Shown here piece by piece: positions 43,980-53,109 of a stretch of 64,000 nt of DNA. Where the stretch lies: positions 18,170 to 82,169 of the forward strand of contig JAUIHI010000031.1 in assembly GCA_030432295.1 (NCBI GenBank), written 5' to 3'. The notes under the pieces were generated by a model that was not told where the DNA came from, did no database searches, and saw nothing but the letters and a program-made list of their open reading frames with translations. Each line of letters starts with the position of its first letter. Position 1 is the stretch's first letter. The position numbers and the translations under genes were made by a program. Source of the stretch: Anaerolineae bacterium (GTDB lineage: Bacteria > Chloroflexota > Anaerolineae > Caldilineales > Caldilineaceae).

Positions 43980-44384
43980 ATGGCAAAAATCGCAGCAATC
44001 GAAGGCATCGGGGATGTCATGGCCGGAAAACTGTCCGCAGCCGGTATCACCACCACCGACGGGCTGTTGACCGCCTGCGCCACGGTAGCCGGTCGCAAAG
44101 AGCTGGCGGCCAAGACCGGTCTGGATGCGTCCAAACTGCTGGGTTGGGCCAACCGGGCGGACCTCTTCCGCCTCAAAGGCATTGGCAGCCAATACTCGGA
44201 TCTGCTGGAAGCCGCGGGCGTGGACACTGTGCCCGAACTGGCCCAGCGCAACGCCGAGAATCTGCACGCCAAAATGGCCGAAGTCAATGCAGCGAAGAAA
44301 CTGGTGCGCCAATTGCCCACCCTGCGTTCGGTCCAGGCGTGGGTGGCCCAGGCCAAAGAACTGCCCCGGATGATTGGATATTAG
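43980..44384 (+). CDS. DUF4332 helix-hairpin-helix protein
   Basis: 134 residues: two HhH-like modules, IEGIGDVMAGKLSAAGITTTDGLL and LKGIGSQYSDLLEAAGVDTVPELA, as in DUF4332 proteins, with a helical end (LRSVQAWVAQAKELPRMIGY). HhH pairs usually bind DNA backbone non-specifically. AGGAGAAG upstream of ATG 43980. The preceding 260 bases (43720-43979) show no gene or clear structure. Confidence 0.83.
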   Translation: MAKIAAIEGIGDVMAGKLSAAGITTTDGLLTACATVAGRKELAAKTGLDASKLLGWANRADLFRLKGIGSQYSDLLEAAGVDTVPELAQRNAENLHAKMAEVNAAKKLVRQLPTLRSVQAWVAQAKELPRMIGY

Positions 44385-44401
44385 GCGACTCTAAAAGAGA
44401 T

Positions 44402-44437
44402 GAAGAGATGATAGGGAACGTTCCCTATCATCTCTTC
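44402..44437. terminator. Perfect 18-bp palindromic terminator between convergent genes
   Basis: GAAGAGATGATAGGGAAC is followed directly by its reverse complement (44420-44437), then GCTTTTCG. It overlaps the last codon and stop of the minus-strand aminotransferase gene (44428-44430). Confidence 0.75.
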
Positions 44438-45537
44438 GCTTTTCGTCTTTCCATCCCTTCACCAACCACAGCCTCCAGCACATCCATCCCCTGCGCCAAC
44501 AGTTCCATACGCGCCTGATTGCCCATATGTCCTATGCGAAAAACCTTCCCGGCCAGAGGGCCGTAATTGCCGCCTACGGCCATTCCCTGTGCCCGCAGGG
44601 CGGCATCAAACTCCGGCCAGCTCCAGCCATCGGGGATGTGGGCCGCAGTGACAGTCGGGGAAGCGTTCTCCTCGCGTCGGGGATAGAGAGCCACATCCAT
44701 CCCGGCCAGCCGCTGGCGACAGTAGGCGGCCACCTGTGCGTGTCGTGCGTAGACGGCTGGCAGTCCCTCGTCCAACAGCAGTTGACATCCCGTATGCAGC
44801 GCGGCCAGCCCTTGCCAGTTGTGGGTATAGGGCAGATAGCGCTGGGCCGGGCCATCCCGCCAGGGAGCGAGCGCGTCGTAGCCCACATAAGCCACTTCGG
44901 CCACCGCTTCCCAAGCCCGCTGGCTGACCGTCACCATCGAAAGTGTGGGCAGCAGACTCAGCACCTTCTGGCTGCCCAATAGCCCCAAATCGATCTGACA
45001 CTCGTCCACCTGCACAGGGACACCGCCCCCGCTGGCAACAAAATCCACGTAAAAAAGCGCGTCCACCTCTCGGCTAATCGCGCCCAATTCGGCCAAGGGC
45101 GTCAGTGTCCCGCTGGGCGTCTCGCAGTGGACCGCAGTGATCAGTTTGGGCTGAAAGCGCCGGGCCGCGGCCCGCACCCTGTCCGGATCCGGGATGTCGT
45201 CGTAGCCGAAGCCAACGGTCTCCACCACCGCGCCCAACTGAGCGGCCATCTCGCCGATGCCGTAGCCAAAAAGACCGTTCGCCACCGCCAGTACCCGGTC
45301 GCCGGGGCGCAGCACACTCTTCAGCGCGGCCCACAGAGCCAGCATCCCTTCGCCGCTGTGGAGGGTAACGTCCTTCTCCGTTTCGAGAATTTCCTGCAAT
45401 TGGCCTTCGCAGGCCGCGTAGAGTTCAAAGAAATCGGCCTCCAAATCCGGGCTGCCGTAGTCGGTCAGATAGGCTTCCCGCACAGCCTGGGGCACAGAGA
45501 CCGGGCCAGGGACGAGGGGAATGGGATAGGTTTGCAT
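44428..45537 (-). CDS. Class V pyridoxal-phosphate aminotransferase
   Basis: 369 residues from ATG 45537 (AAGGAG 8 bases upstream). N-terminus LVPGPVSVPQAVREAY is typical of the alanine-glyoxylate/serine-pyruvate group; HSGEGMLALWAALKSVLRPGDRVL is the phosphate-binding turn; HCETPSGTLTPL and FYVDFVASGGG precede the Schiff-base Lys in LLGSQKVLS. C-terminal FRIGHMGN is the usual closing motif. Candidate roles: glyoxylate or serine metabolism, or 2-aminoethylphosphonate-like substrates. Cytoplasmic. Confidence 0.9.
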   Translation of the reverse strand: MQTYPIPLVPGPVSVPQAVREAYLTDYGSPDLEADFFELYAACEGQLQEILETEKDVTLHSGEGMLALWAALKSVLRPGDRVLAVANGLFGYGIGEMAAQLGAVVETVGFGYDDIPDPDRVRAAARRFQPKLITAVHCETPSGTLTPLAELGAISREVDALFYVDFVASGGGVPVQVDECQIDLGLLGSQKVLSLLPTLSMVTVSQRAWEAVAEVAYVGYDALAPWRDGPAQRYLPYTHNWQGLAALHTGCQLLLDEGLPAVYARHAQVAAYCRQRLAGMDVALYPRREENASPTVTAAHIPDGWSWPEFDAALRAQGMAVGGNYGPLAGKVFRIGHMGNQARMELLAQGMDVLEAVVGEGMERRKAKR

Positions 45538-45548
45538 TGGCTGGCTCC

Positions 45549-45640
45549 TTGGGATTGGTGATTGGAGACTTGGGACTTGGGACTGGGAACCGGGGATCGG
45601 TACAGGCCGTCTGCCGTCTGCAGTCCGCCGTCGTCCTAGC
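45549..45640. repeat. GGGATTGG / CCGTCTGC repeats upstream of the aminotransferase
   Basis: TTGGGATTGGTGATTGGAGA with further TTGGGACTTGGGACTGGGAA units, followed by CCGTCTGCCGTCTGCAGTCC. It joins two repeat families in the 164-base divergent gap before the AddB-like gene. Confidence 0.65.
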
Positions 45641-45701
45641 ATTGTAGCACAGAGCGCCCCTCTCTGTTGACGATAACCCCATCCCGGCTATAATAGGACG
45701 G

Positions 45702-47912
45702 ATGACTACGACGACACAAACCGCAACCTCAACCGAATCCGCTCTACCCGACGCCGCGCCCCTGCCCGACGCCATCTGCGCCCGCAACAGCCTCTTCCTG
45801 TCCGGCCCCTTTGGCACGGGCAAGACCAGCGCGGCCCTGGCCCGCATCCGCTGGCTGCTGGGCCAGGAACGCACCCGGGGCGACGACATTCTGGTTCTCG
45901 TCCCCCAGCGCAGCCTGGGCCGCCCCTACAGCGAAGCGCTGCGCGGCCCGGAGATTCCGCCAGGCCCGCCTGTACGGGTCACCACCTACGCCGGTCTGGC
46001 TCGGGCCGCTGCGGAACTCTATTGGCCGCTGGTTGCGCCCCAGGCCGGTTTCAGCGACCCCCGCAAAGAGCCGACTTTCCTCAATCTGGAGACCTCCCAA
46101 TACCACATGCAGCGCTTTGTGACCGCGGCCTTCGAGCGGGGCGAATTCGACGCCATCCGCCTGGAACCGGGCCGGGTGGTCAGCCAGGTGTTGGACAATC
46201 TGAACAAAGCCAGCCTGCACGGCTTTTCGATTGAAGAGGCCTACCAGCGGCTGGAACTGAGCGTGCCCGCGGGTGAGCAGATGGCCGCCCGGCTCAATGT
46301 GCTGCACAGTGCGGCCCGCATCAGTCGGGAGTATCGTGCCCACTGCCTGGCCGAGTCGTTGGTGGATTTCAGCCTGTGGATCGGCCTCTTCAACGAACAG
46401 GTGCTGCACAACGAATGGAGCCGCACCCATCTCTTCCGTTCCCACCGTCATCTGGTGATGGACAACGCAGAGGAAGACACCTTCGCATCCCACAATCTGG
46501 TGCGCCAATGGCTGCCCCATCTGGAAAGCAGCCTGATCCTCAGCGACGACGACGGGGGTTATCGGGTCTTTCTGGGCGCGGCCCCGGAGAACGCGGCGAC
46601 CCTGGCCGACGCCTGTGCCATCCGTCTGCGGATGACACAGCAGCACGTCACCCCGCCCGCTCTCGTGCGTATGGCCGGTCTGGTGGATCGGGCCATACGC
46701 GGTCCGCAGCCAGCCCCTTCCCCCTCCCCCACAGTGGGGGAGGGCCGGGGTGGTGGTTCTGCTCCCTCCCCTAGTATGGGGGAGGGTCGGGGTGGGGGTT
46801 CCCTCCCGCTCCACTACCAGATTCACCGCTTCTATCCCCAGATGATCGACTGGGCAGTGGATGAGATCGAGCGGCTGGTCACCAGCGAAGGCGTTGCACC
46901 CGGCGGTATCGCTGTCCTGGCTCCTTTTGTCAGCGACGCGCTGCGCTTCAGCCTGCAAAGCCGGTTGGAGGAGCGGGGCATCCCCTCCACCACCCATCGG
47001 CCCAGCCGGGCGTTGAACGCGGAACCCGCGGCCCGCGCCCTCTTGACCCTGGCCGCGTTGGCCCACCCCACCTGGCAGGTCTACCCCCAGCCCACGGATG
47101 TCACCCTCACTTTCAGCGTCGCCATTGCTGGGCTGGACCCGGTGCGCGCCCATCTGCTCAGTCAGGTAGCCTATGGCACACGGGGCAACCGGGCCGGGGA
47201 GTTGGCAACTTTCGCCAGTCAGAAGGGCGCGGTGCAGGGGCGCATCACCTATGCGCTGGGCGAGCGCTACGAGCGGCTGCGAAGCTGGCTCTACGACTAC
47301 CGGGCCGAGACCGAATTTACCCCTCTGGACCAGTTTTTCGCCCGGCTCTTTGGCGAGCTGCTCAGTCAGCCCGGTTTTGGCTTCCACGAGGATGTGGACG
47401 GGGCGCGGGTAGCCAATCAGCTGGTGGTATCGGCCCGCAACTTCCGCTGGGCGGTGGAGGAGACGGAGAGCAATCCGGTGGCTCGGGTCGCTATCGGCAA
47501 AGCCTATGTGGAACTGGTCAACAGCGGCGCGCTGGGCGCGCTCTTTGTCCCTGGCTGGGAGGAGCAGGAGGAGGTGGTCTTTATTGCGCCCGCCTATACT
47601 TACCTAATGCGCAACCGGCCTGTGGAGGTCCAGTTCTGGCTGGATGTGGGTGCGACGGGCTGGTGGGAGCGGCTCTATCAGCCGTTGACCCATCCGTATG
47701 TGCTCTCCCAGCAGTGGCCGGCCAACGCAGTCTGGAGCGATCTGGACGAATTCCAGCGCCGCCAGGAGATGCTACGCCGTCTGCTGATCGGCCTGATCCG
47801 GCGCACCCGGCGGGAAATCTATCTGGGGCTGAGCGACTACGGCGAGAACGGGATGGAGCAACGGGGACCGCTCCTCGGCCTGCTCAACCGGATTCTGGCG
47901 ACTGGGGAGTAG
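45702..47912 (+). CDS. AddB/UvrD-superfamily-like ATPase, divergent
   Basis: 736 residues. Walker A SGPFGTGKTSAAL at about 34-46; DILVLVPQRSLGRPYSEAL resembles motif Ia of SF1 helicases; a Walker-B-like LVMDNAEEDTFASHNLVRQW stands where UvrD has DExxD; IAVLAPFVSDALRFSLQSRLEERGIPS resembles the later RecB/AddB part. No PD-(D/E)XK nuclease motif or Cys cluster is seen at the C-terminus, so it may be helicase-only or a DNA-binding scaffold. An in-frame GC-rich repeat (46716-46806) encodes about 30 Gly/Ser/Pro residues. No AddA-like partner is next to it. Confidence 0.65.
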   Translation: MTTTTQTATSTESALPDAAPLPDAICARNSLFLSGPFGTGKTSAALARIRWLLGQERTRGDDILVLVPQRSLGRPYSEALRGPEIPPGPPVRVTTYAGLARAAAELYWPLVAPQAGFSDPRKEPTFLNLETSQYHMQRFVTAAFERGEFDAIRLEPGRVVSQVLDNLNKASLHGFSIEEAYQRLELSVPAGEQMAARLNVLHSAARISREYRAHCLAESLVDFSLWIGLFNEQVLHNEWSRTHLFRSHRHLVMDNAEEDTFASHNLVRQWLPHLESSLILSDDDGGYRVFLGAAPENAATLADACAIRLRMTQQHVTPPALVRMAGLVDRAIRGPQPAPSPSPTVGEGRGGGSAPSPSMGEGRGGGSLPLHYQIHRFYPQMIDWAVDEIERLVTSEGVAPGGIAVLAPFVSDALRFSLQSRLEERGIPSTTHRPSRALNAEPAARALLTLAALAHPTWQVYPQPTDVTLTFSVAIAGLDPVRAHLLSQVAYGTRGNRAGELATFASQKGAVQGRITYALGERYERLRSWLYDYRAETEFTPLDQFFARLFGELLSQPGFGFHEDVDGARVANQLVVSARNFRWAVEETESNPVARVAIGKAYVELVNSGALGALFVPGWEEQEEVVFIAPAYTYLMRNRPVEVQFWLDVGATGWWERLYQPLTHPYVLSQQWPANAVWSDLDEFQRRQEMLRRLLIGLIRRTRREIYLGLSDYGENGMEQRGPLLGLLNRILATGE
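46716..46806. repeat. GC-rich repeat pair inserted in frame in the AddB-like gene
   Basis: Two similar units of about 45 bases (each CCCTCCCC...TGGGGGAGGG followed by CGGGGTGG), each able to fold as a hairpin. Translated as two similar copies of PSPS-x-VGEGRGGGS/PSPSMGEGRGGGS. The frame and flanks remain intact. Confidence 0.8.
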
Positions 47913-47933
47913 AGGCTCGGGAGTAGAGGCTGG

Positions 47934-48150
47934 CGATTGGGGACTGGGACACTCGAATCCCCCAGTCCCCAGCCCCCCATTTCCTGATCCGCAATCCCCG
48001 ATCCCCAGCACCCAAATTCATTTGCCTTTTGACGCCGTTGTGCTAGAATTCTCCCCGCTTTATCAACCGAATACTAACGGACGCAGATTTCGCTGAAAAA
48101 TTGATTTGCGCTGATTTTGTCCGCGTCAATCGCTCCTTTCAGCGTCATCA
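47934..48150. repeat. Repeat-filled intergenic region before the CysQ-like gene
   Basis: 47934-48012 has GGGGACTGGGACAC facing CCCCAGTCCCCAGCCCCC and further GATCCCCAGC units (inverted heptamer-type repeats). 48072-48150 has ACGCAGATTTCGCTGA and CAGCGTCATCAGCATCC type units. No gene within the 270 bases between stop 47912 and start 48183. Confidence 0.6.
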
Positions 48151-48182
48151 GCATCCTATCTTTACACTAGGGCAGGAAAATT

Positions 48183-49067
48183 ATGCAAACAGAAAGCCAA
48201 ACCAACAACGCCGACGCGACACCCCTTGACTTGCACGAAGAAATGGCCTTCGCTGTTCGGATCGCTCAGGAAGCTGGTACAATTGTCAATACATTTTACG
48301 TCGGCTCCTCGGAAGTCGAGTACAAAGCCCCGGATGAGCCTGTGACCGAAGCCGACCGTTCGGCCAACCAGCACATCGTCTCCCGGATTATGGCCCACTT
48401 CCCCGACGACGGCATTCTCTCGGAAGAGTCCAAAGACGACCTGAGCCGACTGGAAAAAGATCGGGTCTGGATTGTCGATCCGCTGGATGGCACAAAGGAA
48501 TTTATCGCTCGCAACGGCGAATTCTCGATTATGATTGGGATGGCCTACAAAGGACGTCCAGTGATGGGTGTGGTCCACCAACCGTCCAGCGGGCTGCTCT
48601 ACAGCGGGATTGTGGGCCAGGGCGCCACTTTGCTGGAAGAGGGCGAAACTATCGAACTGAGTGTCAGCAATCGCATCAACACCCGGGAAATGGTTCTGGT
48701 CAGCAGCCGCAGCCACCGCAAACAGATCGTCGACGACATTCGCCGCAAACTGCGCATCACCAGCGAAAATGTGACCGGCAGTGTGGGGCTGAAAGTGGGC
48801 CAGATCGCCCGACAGATTGCCGACATTTATATCCATCCCAGCCCCGGCTGCAAAGAGTGGGACCTGTGCGCACCAGAAGCGATCGTGACCGCGGCCGGTG
48901 GCACGATGACCGATTGCTGGGGCAACAACCTGACCTATAACAAACGGGATGTGCGTGCCCACAACGGACTGGTCGTCAGCAACGGGCAGATTCACGAGCA
49001 GATTCTGTCATCAGTGATTGAAATTGTGGAGAAGGCAGGCTTTAATGAGGACGACGGATTCTGGTAG
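48183..49067 (+). CDS. Inositol monophosphatase-superfamily phosphatase, CysQ-like
   Basis: 294 residues. Metal-site motifs: DEPVTEADRSANQ, LSEES (E), VDPLDGTKEFIARNGEFS (canonical DPLDGT), and GCKEWDLCAPEAIVTAAGG. The KEF after DPLDGT and the lack of a long N-terminus fit 3'(2'),5'-bisphosphate nucleotidase (CysQ), which clears PAP from sulfur metabolism; other inositol-phosphatase activities are possible. Cytoplasmic. ATG 48183; the leader is made of repeats. Confidence 0.87.
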   Translation: MQTESQTNNADATPLDLHEEMAFAVRIAQEAGTIVNTFYVGSSEVEYKAPDEPVTEADRSANQHIVSRIMAHFPDDGILSEESKDDLSRLEKDRVWIVDPLDGTKEFIARNGEFSIMIGMAYKGRPVMGVVHQPSSGLLYSGIVGQGATLLEEGETIELSVSNRINTREMVLVSSRSHRKQIVDDIRRKLRITSENVTGSVGLKVGQIARQIADIYIHPSPGCKEWDLCAPEAIVTAAGGTMTDCWGNNLTYNKRDVRAHNGLVVSNGQIHEQILSSVIEIVEKAGFNEDDGFW

Positions 49068-49120
49068 ACTGAGGCAGCTACGGATCAGGCCACTCGGCTG
49101 GTTGACGCCGACAACGACGA

Positions 49121-49205
49121 AAATCAAAACGCAGATTCCGCAGAAGCCGCAGATTACACAGACTGAATCCGTGTAAATCCGCCCGTTCCCTGTGCATCCG
49201 TGTTC
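49121..49205. repeat. ACGCAGATT/ATCCGTGT repeats
   Basis: Units AAACGCAGATTCCGCAGAAG, GCAGATTACACAGACTG and the inverted AATCCGTGTAAATCCG, CATCCGTGTTC in the 163-base gap before the amidase gene. Same family as 19964-20032 and 60660-60821. Confidence 0.6.
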
Positions 49206-49230
49206 TATTTTCCCACCAGTGAGAGGCCCT

Positions 49231-52200
49231 ATGCCCCAGCCATCCTCTGATCCCGACCACATCTTTGGCATCTATGAACCCGGCGGCGAACGCCTGCTGT
49301 TGGAAGCGGGCAAACCGGGCTGGCTCCTCTTTTCCGAGGCCCTGGGCCACAGCCCAAACGACCGCAGCGGCAAGGACTACACACCCTTTTCCGATCAGGG
49401 ATTGACTGTGATGGCGCGCCTGAACAACGGCTATCACCCCCAGGGCACAATTCCCCATAGCAGCGAATATGCCAACTTTGCCCGGCGCTGCGCCAACTTT
49501 GTGGCGGCCAGCCGGGGCTGTAACGTCTGGATCATCGGCAACGAGACCAACTACGCGGTGGAACGGCCCGGAGCCAAAAACCGGGCCAGTGGCCGAGGCC
49601 TTCAACCGGCTGGCTTTGTCGAAGCTGACCCCACCCTGCGCGGGCTGCCCGAACGTTTCAACGCCCAGAAGCCGCTCCCTCCCCGCCCAGAAACGAACGA
49701 CCAGGAGGACGGCGAAGTCATCACCCCAGAGATGTACGCTCGCTGCTATCGGCTCTGTCGGGACGCCATCCACCGGGTCCCCGGCCACGAGGAGGATCGG
49801 GTGCTGGTGGGCGCGGTGGCTCCCTGGAACACCCACACCAGCTACAACGGCAACCCGTCCGGGGATTGGATCAAATACTTCCAGGACATTCTGCTCCTGC
49901 TTGGCCCCAGCGAGTGCGACGGCATCACCCTGCACACCTACACCCACGGCGCTGACCCGGCGCTGATCCGGGACGACAGCAAACTTCAGCGCTTCCCCCA
50001 GCATCACTACCACTTTCTGGCCTATCGGGATTTTATGCAGGCTATCCCCCACAATATGCGTCAGTTGCCCGTATACATCACCGAGACGGATCAGGTGGCT
50101 GCCTGGGAAGATGCGAATCGGGGCTGGGTGCAGGCGGCCTACGCCGAAATCGATGGCTGGAATCGCAACCCTGGCAACCAGAAGATTCGGGGGCTGTTCC
50201 TCTACCGCTGGCCTCAGGTGGACCGCTGGCACATTGAGGGCAAGCCGGGTGTCATCGACGATCTCCGCACGACTATGCGCAACGACTATCGCTGGGACGG
50301 AACCGGCAGCAGATCGATAGAATCGGCCGCGGCCCCAGGCACGGCAGAAACTGTGACAGAAGCAGCGGCAGACGCGGCGGGAGCCGTGCCCGAAGCCACA
50401 GGCCCGGCCTACCGGGTGCAGTGGCTTCAGGGACAGTTGCCCCGCCCGCTAAGTGCAGGCCAAACCGTCACCTTCCCTGTGACTATACGCAACACAGGCA
50501 GCCGGGCCTGGACCCACGGCGGCTCACACCCGGTGCGCCTGGGCTATCGCTTTTTCCAGAACCGGCAGGAGCTTGTCCTGCGCCCGGACCAGCAGATCCG
50601 CTCGGCCCTGCCCCACACTGTGGAACCCGGCGCCACTGTCACTTTTGACGCGCGTGTCAAACTGCCCGACAATCCGGGTAACTTTACCCTGCAATTGGAT
50701 TTGGTCCACGAAGGCGTCACCTGGTTTGCCGACCAGCAGTCGGATGTGTTGACCCGTTGGCTGACTGTCGGCGGGGAAGCGGTCGCCCCCCCCCCAGCCG
50801 AGACGCCCCCACCGCCCATCCAGCAGACGCCGCCCGCGCCCCAGCCAGTCCGACCAGCGGAAAAGCCAGCACCGGAGCAGCACGGGGAAACGACACCCCC
50901 GCTGGCCATTGAAACTGCGCCCCCAACTCCCACGCCAGTCATCCCAACAGACCGACCCTCTCAATCCGTGCCACAGCAAACCGCGCCGCCACAATCACCT
51001 CCCCCGGTCGCCCAGCCATTGACGCCGCCGACGATTACCGACATCAGCACCAGCCTGCCCCGGGGCAACAAAGCCTGGGAGCAGCGCCCGTTGAGCCAAG
51101 TCCGCCATCTGATCATCAATCACACGGCCGCACCGCCGGTTGTGCCTGTGCAGGTCATCGCCCAGGCCCACGTGGACCGGGGCTATCCGGGCATCGCCTA
51201 CGATTTTTATGTGAGCCAGAGCGGGCAGCTTTTTCAGGTCAGCCCCCTGGAAGCGGTGGTCAAGGCCGATGCGGAGTGGAGCGGCGGGGGCGTCAACATC
51301 TGCCTGGAAGGCAATTTTGACGGGTCCGTGCCGCCGTCGGCCCAGCTATCCGCGGCCGCGCATCTGTGCGCGTGGATGCTGCAACGCACGGGTCTGCTGC
51401 CCCAGGACATCATCGGCCAGCGGGAGCTGCTCCAGACTTCCAGCCCGGGCCAGACATTTTTGGCCGGTCCCGCCTGGAAGAACGTTCTGGTGGCCCAGGT
51501 GAGCGAACTGTTGGCGAAGGCAGCGCCCCCCGCGCCGGTTCCAGCGCAGGTTTCTGGGGTTGCATCGTCCGTGCCCGGCCAGCCCCAGCCGGTCAACCCC
51601 ATTCCCCGCCCACCCATCCAGGACATTGTGGCCCGGCTGCCCAGAGACCCGGCGGGCTTCTTCAGCCGCAGCGCGGGGGACATCCAGCATCTGGTCATCA
51701 ACCACACGGCTGCACCGCCGGAGGTGACAGCCGATGTGATCGCCAACGCCTTCCGGGACAAACTGCCGGGGATTCTCTACCAGTATTTCATCACCGCGGA
51801 CGGGCAGATTTTGCAGACCCAACCTCTGTTGCAGGTGGTGGACGGGGAGCGGCCTTACATCGCCAATGCGGTCAATATCGCCTTTGCCGGTGACTTCACC
51901 AGCGACATCCCGACCAGCCAGCAGATTCGGGCAGGCAGCGATCTGATCGCCTGGCTGCTGGGCGAACTGCCCCAACTTTCCCTGGCCAGCGTGCGGGGGG
52001 TGAGTGAGTTTATTCCCCACGGGTCGCCGGGGGAGCAGTGGCTCTCCGGGCGGCGCTGGAAGGACCTGCTGCTCAACGCCATCGCTGACCGGCTGCGGGA
52101 CGAATCCGCGGCGGGTGCGGGCAGGGAGAATCCCGCATTGCAGCGCCAGGTGCGGGAACTTCAGCAGCAGAACGAGACGCTGCTGGTGCAGGTGGGCCAG

Positions 52201-53109
52201 TTGCGCCGGGAAAATGGGCGGCTTGTGCGGGAGATCGAGGAAGTGCGGGCGGACCCCAACCGCTGGCGTCGGCTCCCACCGCCGGTTCTCCACGACATCA
52301 GCGGCCAGTTGCCCCGCCACCCCAATCTGCGCTACGAGAGCCGACGGCTGGAGGCCATCAGCCATCTGGCGATTCACCACACAGCCATGCCTCCCCACAT
52401 CGGCCCGGAGCGCATTGCGGCCATCCACGTGGAGGCCGACCCGGAGCGGGGCAAAGAGGCGTGGCCGGGGATCGGCTATCACTTCTTCGTCCACGGGGAT
52501 GGACGCATCGACCGTACCCAGCCCCTGGAAAATCAGGTCTATCACGTGGCCGGTCACAACCAGCAGACCGTTGGGATTGCCTTTGCGGGCAGTTTTATGA
52601 ACGGCAGCGTGCCCACCCAGCCTCAGGTGCAGGCCGGGGCGCGGCTGGTGGCCTGGCTTCTGCAAGAGTTGAAGCTGCCGATGCAGCAGGTGTGGGGCCA
52701 CAAAGAATTTTCCGGCAACCGCACCACCTGTCCCGGCGGCGAGTGGACCGACGGGCACAAGTGGCGGGATACGCTCTTTGAGGAAGTAGTGCGGGTGCAG
52801 AGCGGCGGGGACAAACGGCCCATCCACCACTACCTGCTGATCGGGAAAACCGAAATGGCGGCGGTCCAGCCCTACACCGAGCGCTTCCAGCCCACAATCG
52901 GCTTTGATGTGGAGACGGCGTTGCAGGCAAAATTTGTGACGATTGTGGGTAGCACAGCGGAAGTCAGCGCCCAGGCCGAGGACCGGCTGCGGCGGGCCGG
53001 GGTGCAGGTGGAGCGCATCGATGGCAAAGACGGGGCAGAGGTTGGGCGGCTTCTGGGAGAACTGGTCCAGAAGGGGCAGCGGTTCCAGCATTTGGTGGAA
53101 GAATCGTAG
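49231..53109 (+). CDS. Glycosidase-like protein with three PGRP/amidase_2 modules
   Basis: 1292 residues from ATG 49231 (GAGAGG upstream). 1-360: clan-A glycosidase-like barrel with acid/base candidate IIGNETN and nucleophile candidate VYITETDQ. About 395-510: NEW3-like beta domain (LPRPLSAGQTVTFPVTIRNTG). 510-600: Pro-rich linker. Amidase-like modules at about 603-763, 790-950 and 1016-1190, the last two separated by a coiled coil (963-1013). Zinc ligands: module 3 keeps IHHTA, GHKEF and TTCPG; modules 1 and 2 have INHTA, GQ/GV and SSPG/GSPG, so both lack all three. C-terminal 100 residues look like a small alpha/beta domain. No signal peptide. Overlaps scpA by one base. Confidence 0.85.
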   Translation: MPQPSSDPDHIFGIYEPGGERLLLEAGKPGWLLFSEALGHSPNDRSGKDYTPFSDQGLTVMARLNNGYHPQGTIPHSSEYANFARRCANFVAASRGCNVWIIGNETNYAVERPGAKNRASGRGLQPAGFVEADPTLRGLPERFNAQKPLPPRPETNDQEDGEVITPEMYARCYRLCRDAIHRVPGHEEDRVLVGAVAPWNTHTSYNGNPSGDWIKYFQDILLLLGPSECDGITLHTYTHGADPALIRDDSKLQRFPQHHYHFLAYRDFMQAIPHNMRQLPVYITETDQVAAWEDANRGWVQAAYAEIDGWNRNPGNQKIRGLFLYRWPQVDRWHIEGKPGVIDDLRTTMRNDYRWDGTGSRSIESAAAPGTAETVTEAAADAAGAVPEATGPAYRVQWLQGQLPRPLSAGQTVTFPVTIRNTGSRAWTHGGSHPVRLGYRFFQNRQELVLRPDQQIRSALPHTVEPGATVTFDARVKLPDNPGNFTLQLDLVHEGVTWFADQQSDVLTRWLTVGGEAVAPPPAETPPPPIQQTPPAPQPVRPAEKPAPEQHGETTPPLAIETAPPTPTPVIPTDRPSQSVPQQTAPPQSPPPVAQPLTPPTITDISTSLPRGNKAWEQRPLSQVRHLIINHTAAPPVVPVQVIAQAHVDRGYPGIAYDFYVSQSGQLFQVSPLEAVVKADAEWSGGGVNICLEGNFDGSVPPSAQLSAAAHLCAWMLQRTGLLPQDIIGQRELLQTSSPGQTFLAGPAWKNVLVAQVSELLAKAAPPAPVPAQVSGVASSVPGQPQPVNPIPRPPIQDIVARLPRDPAGFFSRSAGDIQHLVINHTAAPPEVTADVIANAFRDKLPGILYQYFITADGQILQTQPLLQVVDGERPYIANAVNIAFAGDFTSDIPTSQQIRAGSDLIAWLLGELPQLSLASVRGVSEFIPHGSPGEQWLSGRRWKDLLLNAIADRLRDESAAGAGRENPALQRQVRELQQQNETLLVQVGQLRRENGRLVREIEEVRADPNRWRRLPPPVLHDISGQLPRHPNLRYESRRLEAISHLAIHHTAMPPHIGPERIAAIHVEADPERGKEAWPGIGYHFFVHGDGRIDRTQPLENQVYHVAGHNQQTVGIAFAGSFMNGSVPTQPQVQAGARLVAWLLQELKLPMQQVWGHKEFSGNRTTCPGGEWTDGHKWRDTLFEEVVRVQSGGDKRPIHHYLLIGKTEMAAVQPYTERFQPTIGFDVETALQAKFVTIVGSTAEVSAQAEDRLRRAGVQVERIDGKDGAEVGRLLGELVQKGQRFQHLVEES

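Noticed and set aside
45744..47387. Minus-strand open frame of about 550 codons
   Set aside because: Shadow of the AddB-like gene on the other strand; no motifs and no ribosome site.
51346..53091. Minus-strand open frame of about 580 codons
   Set aside because: Antisense to the amidase modules; caused by GC-biased third positions.
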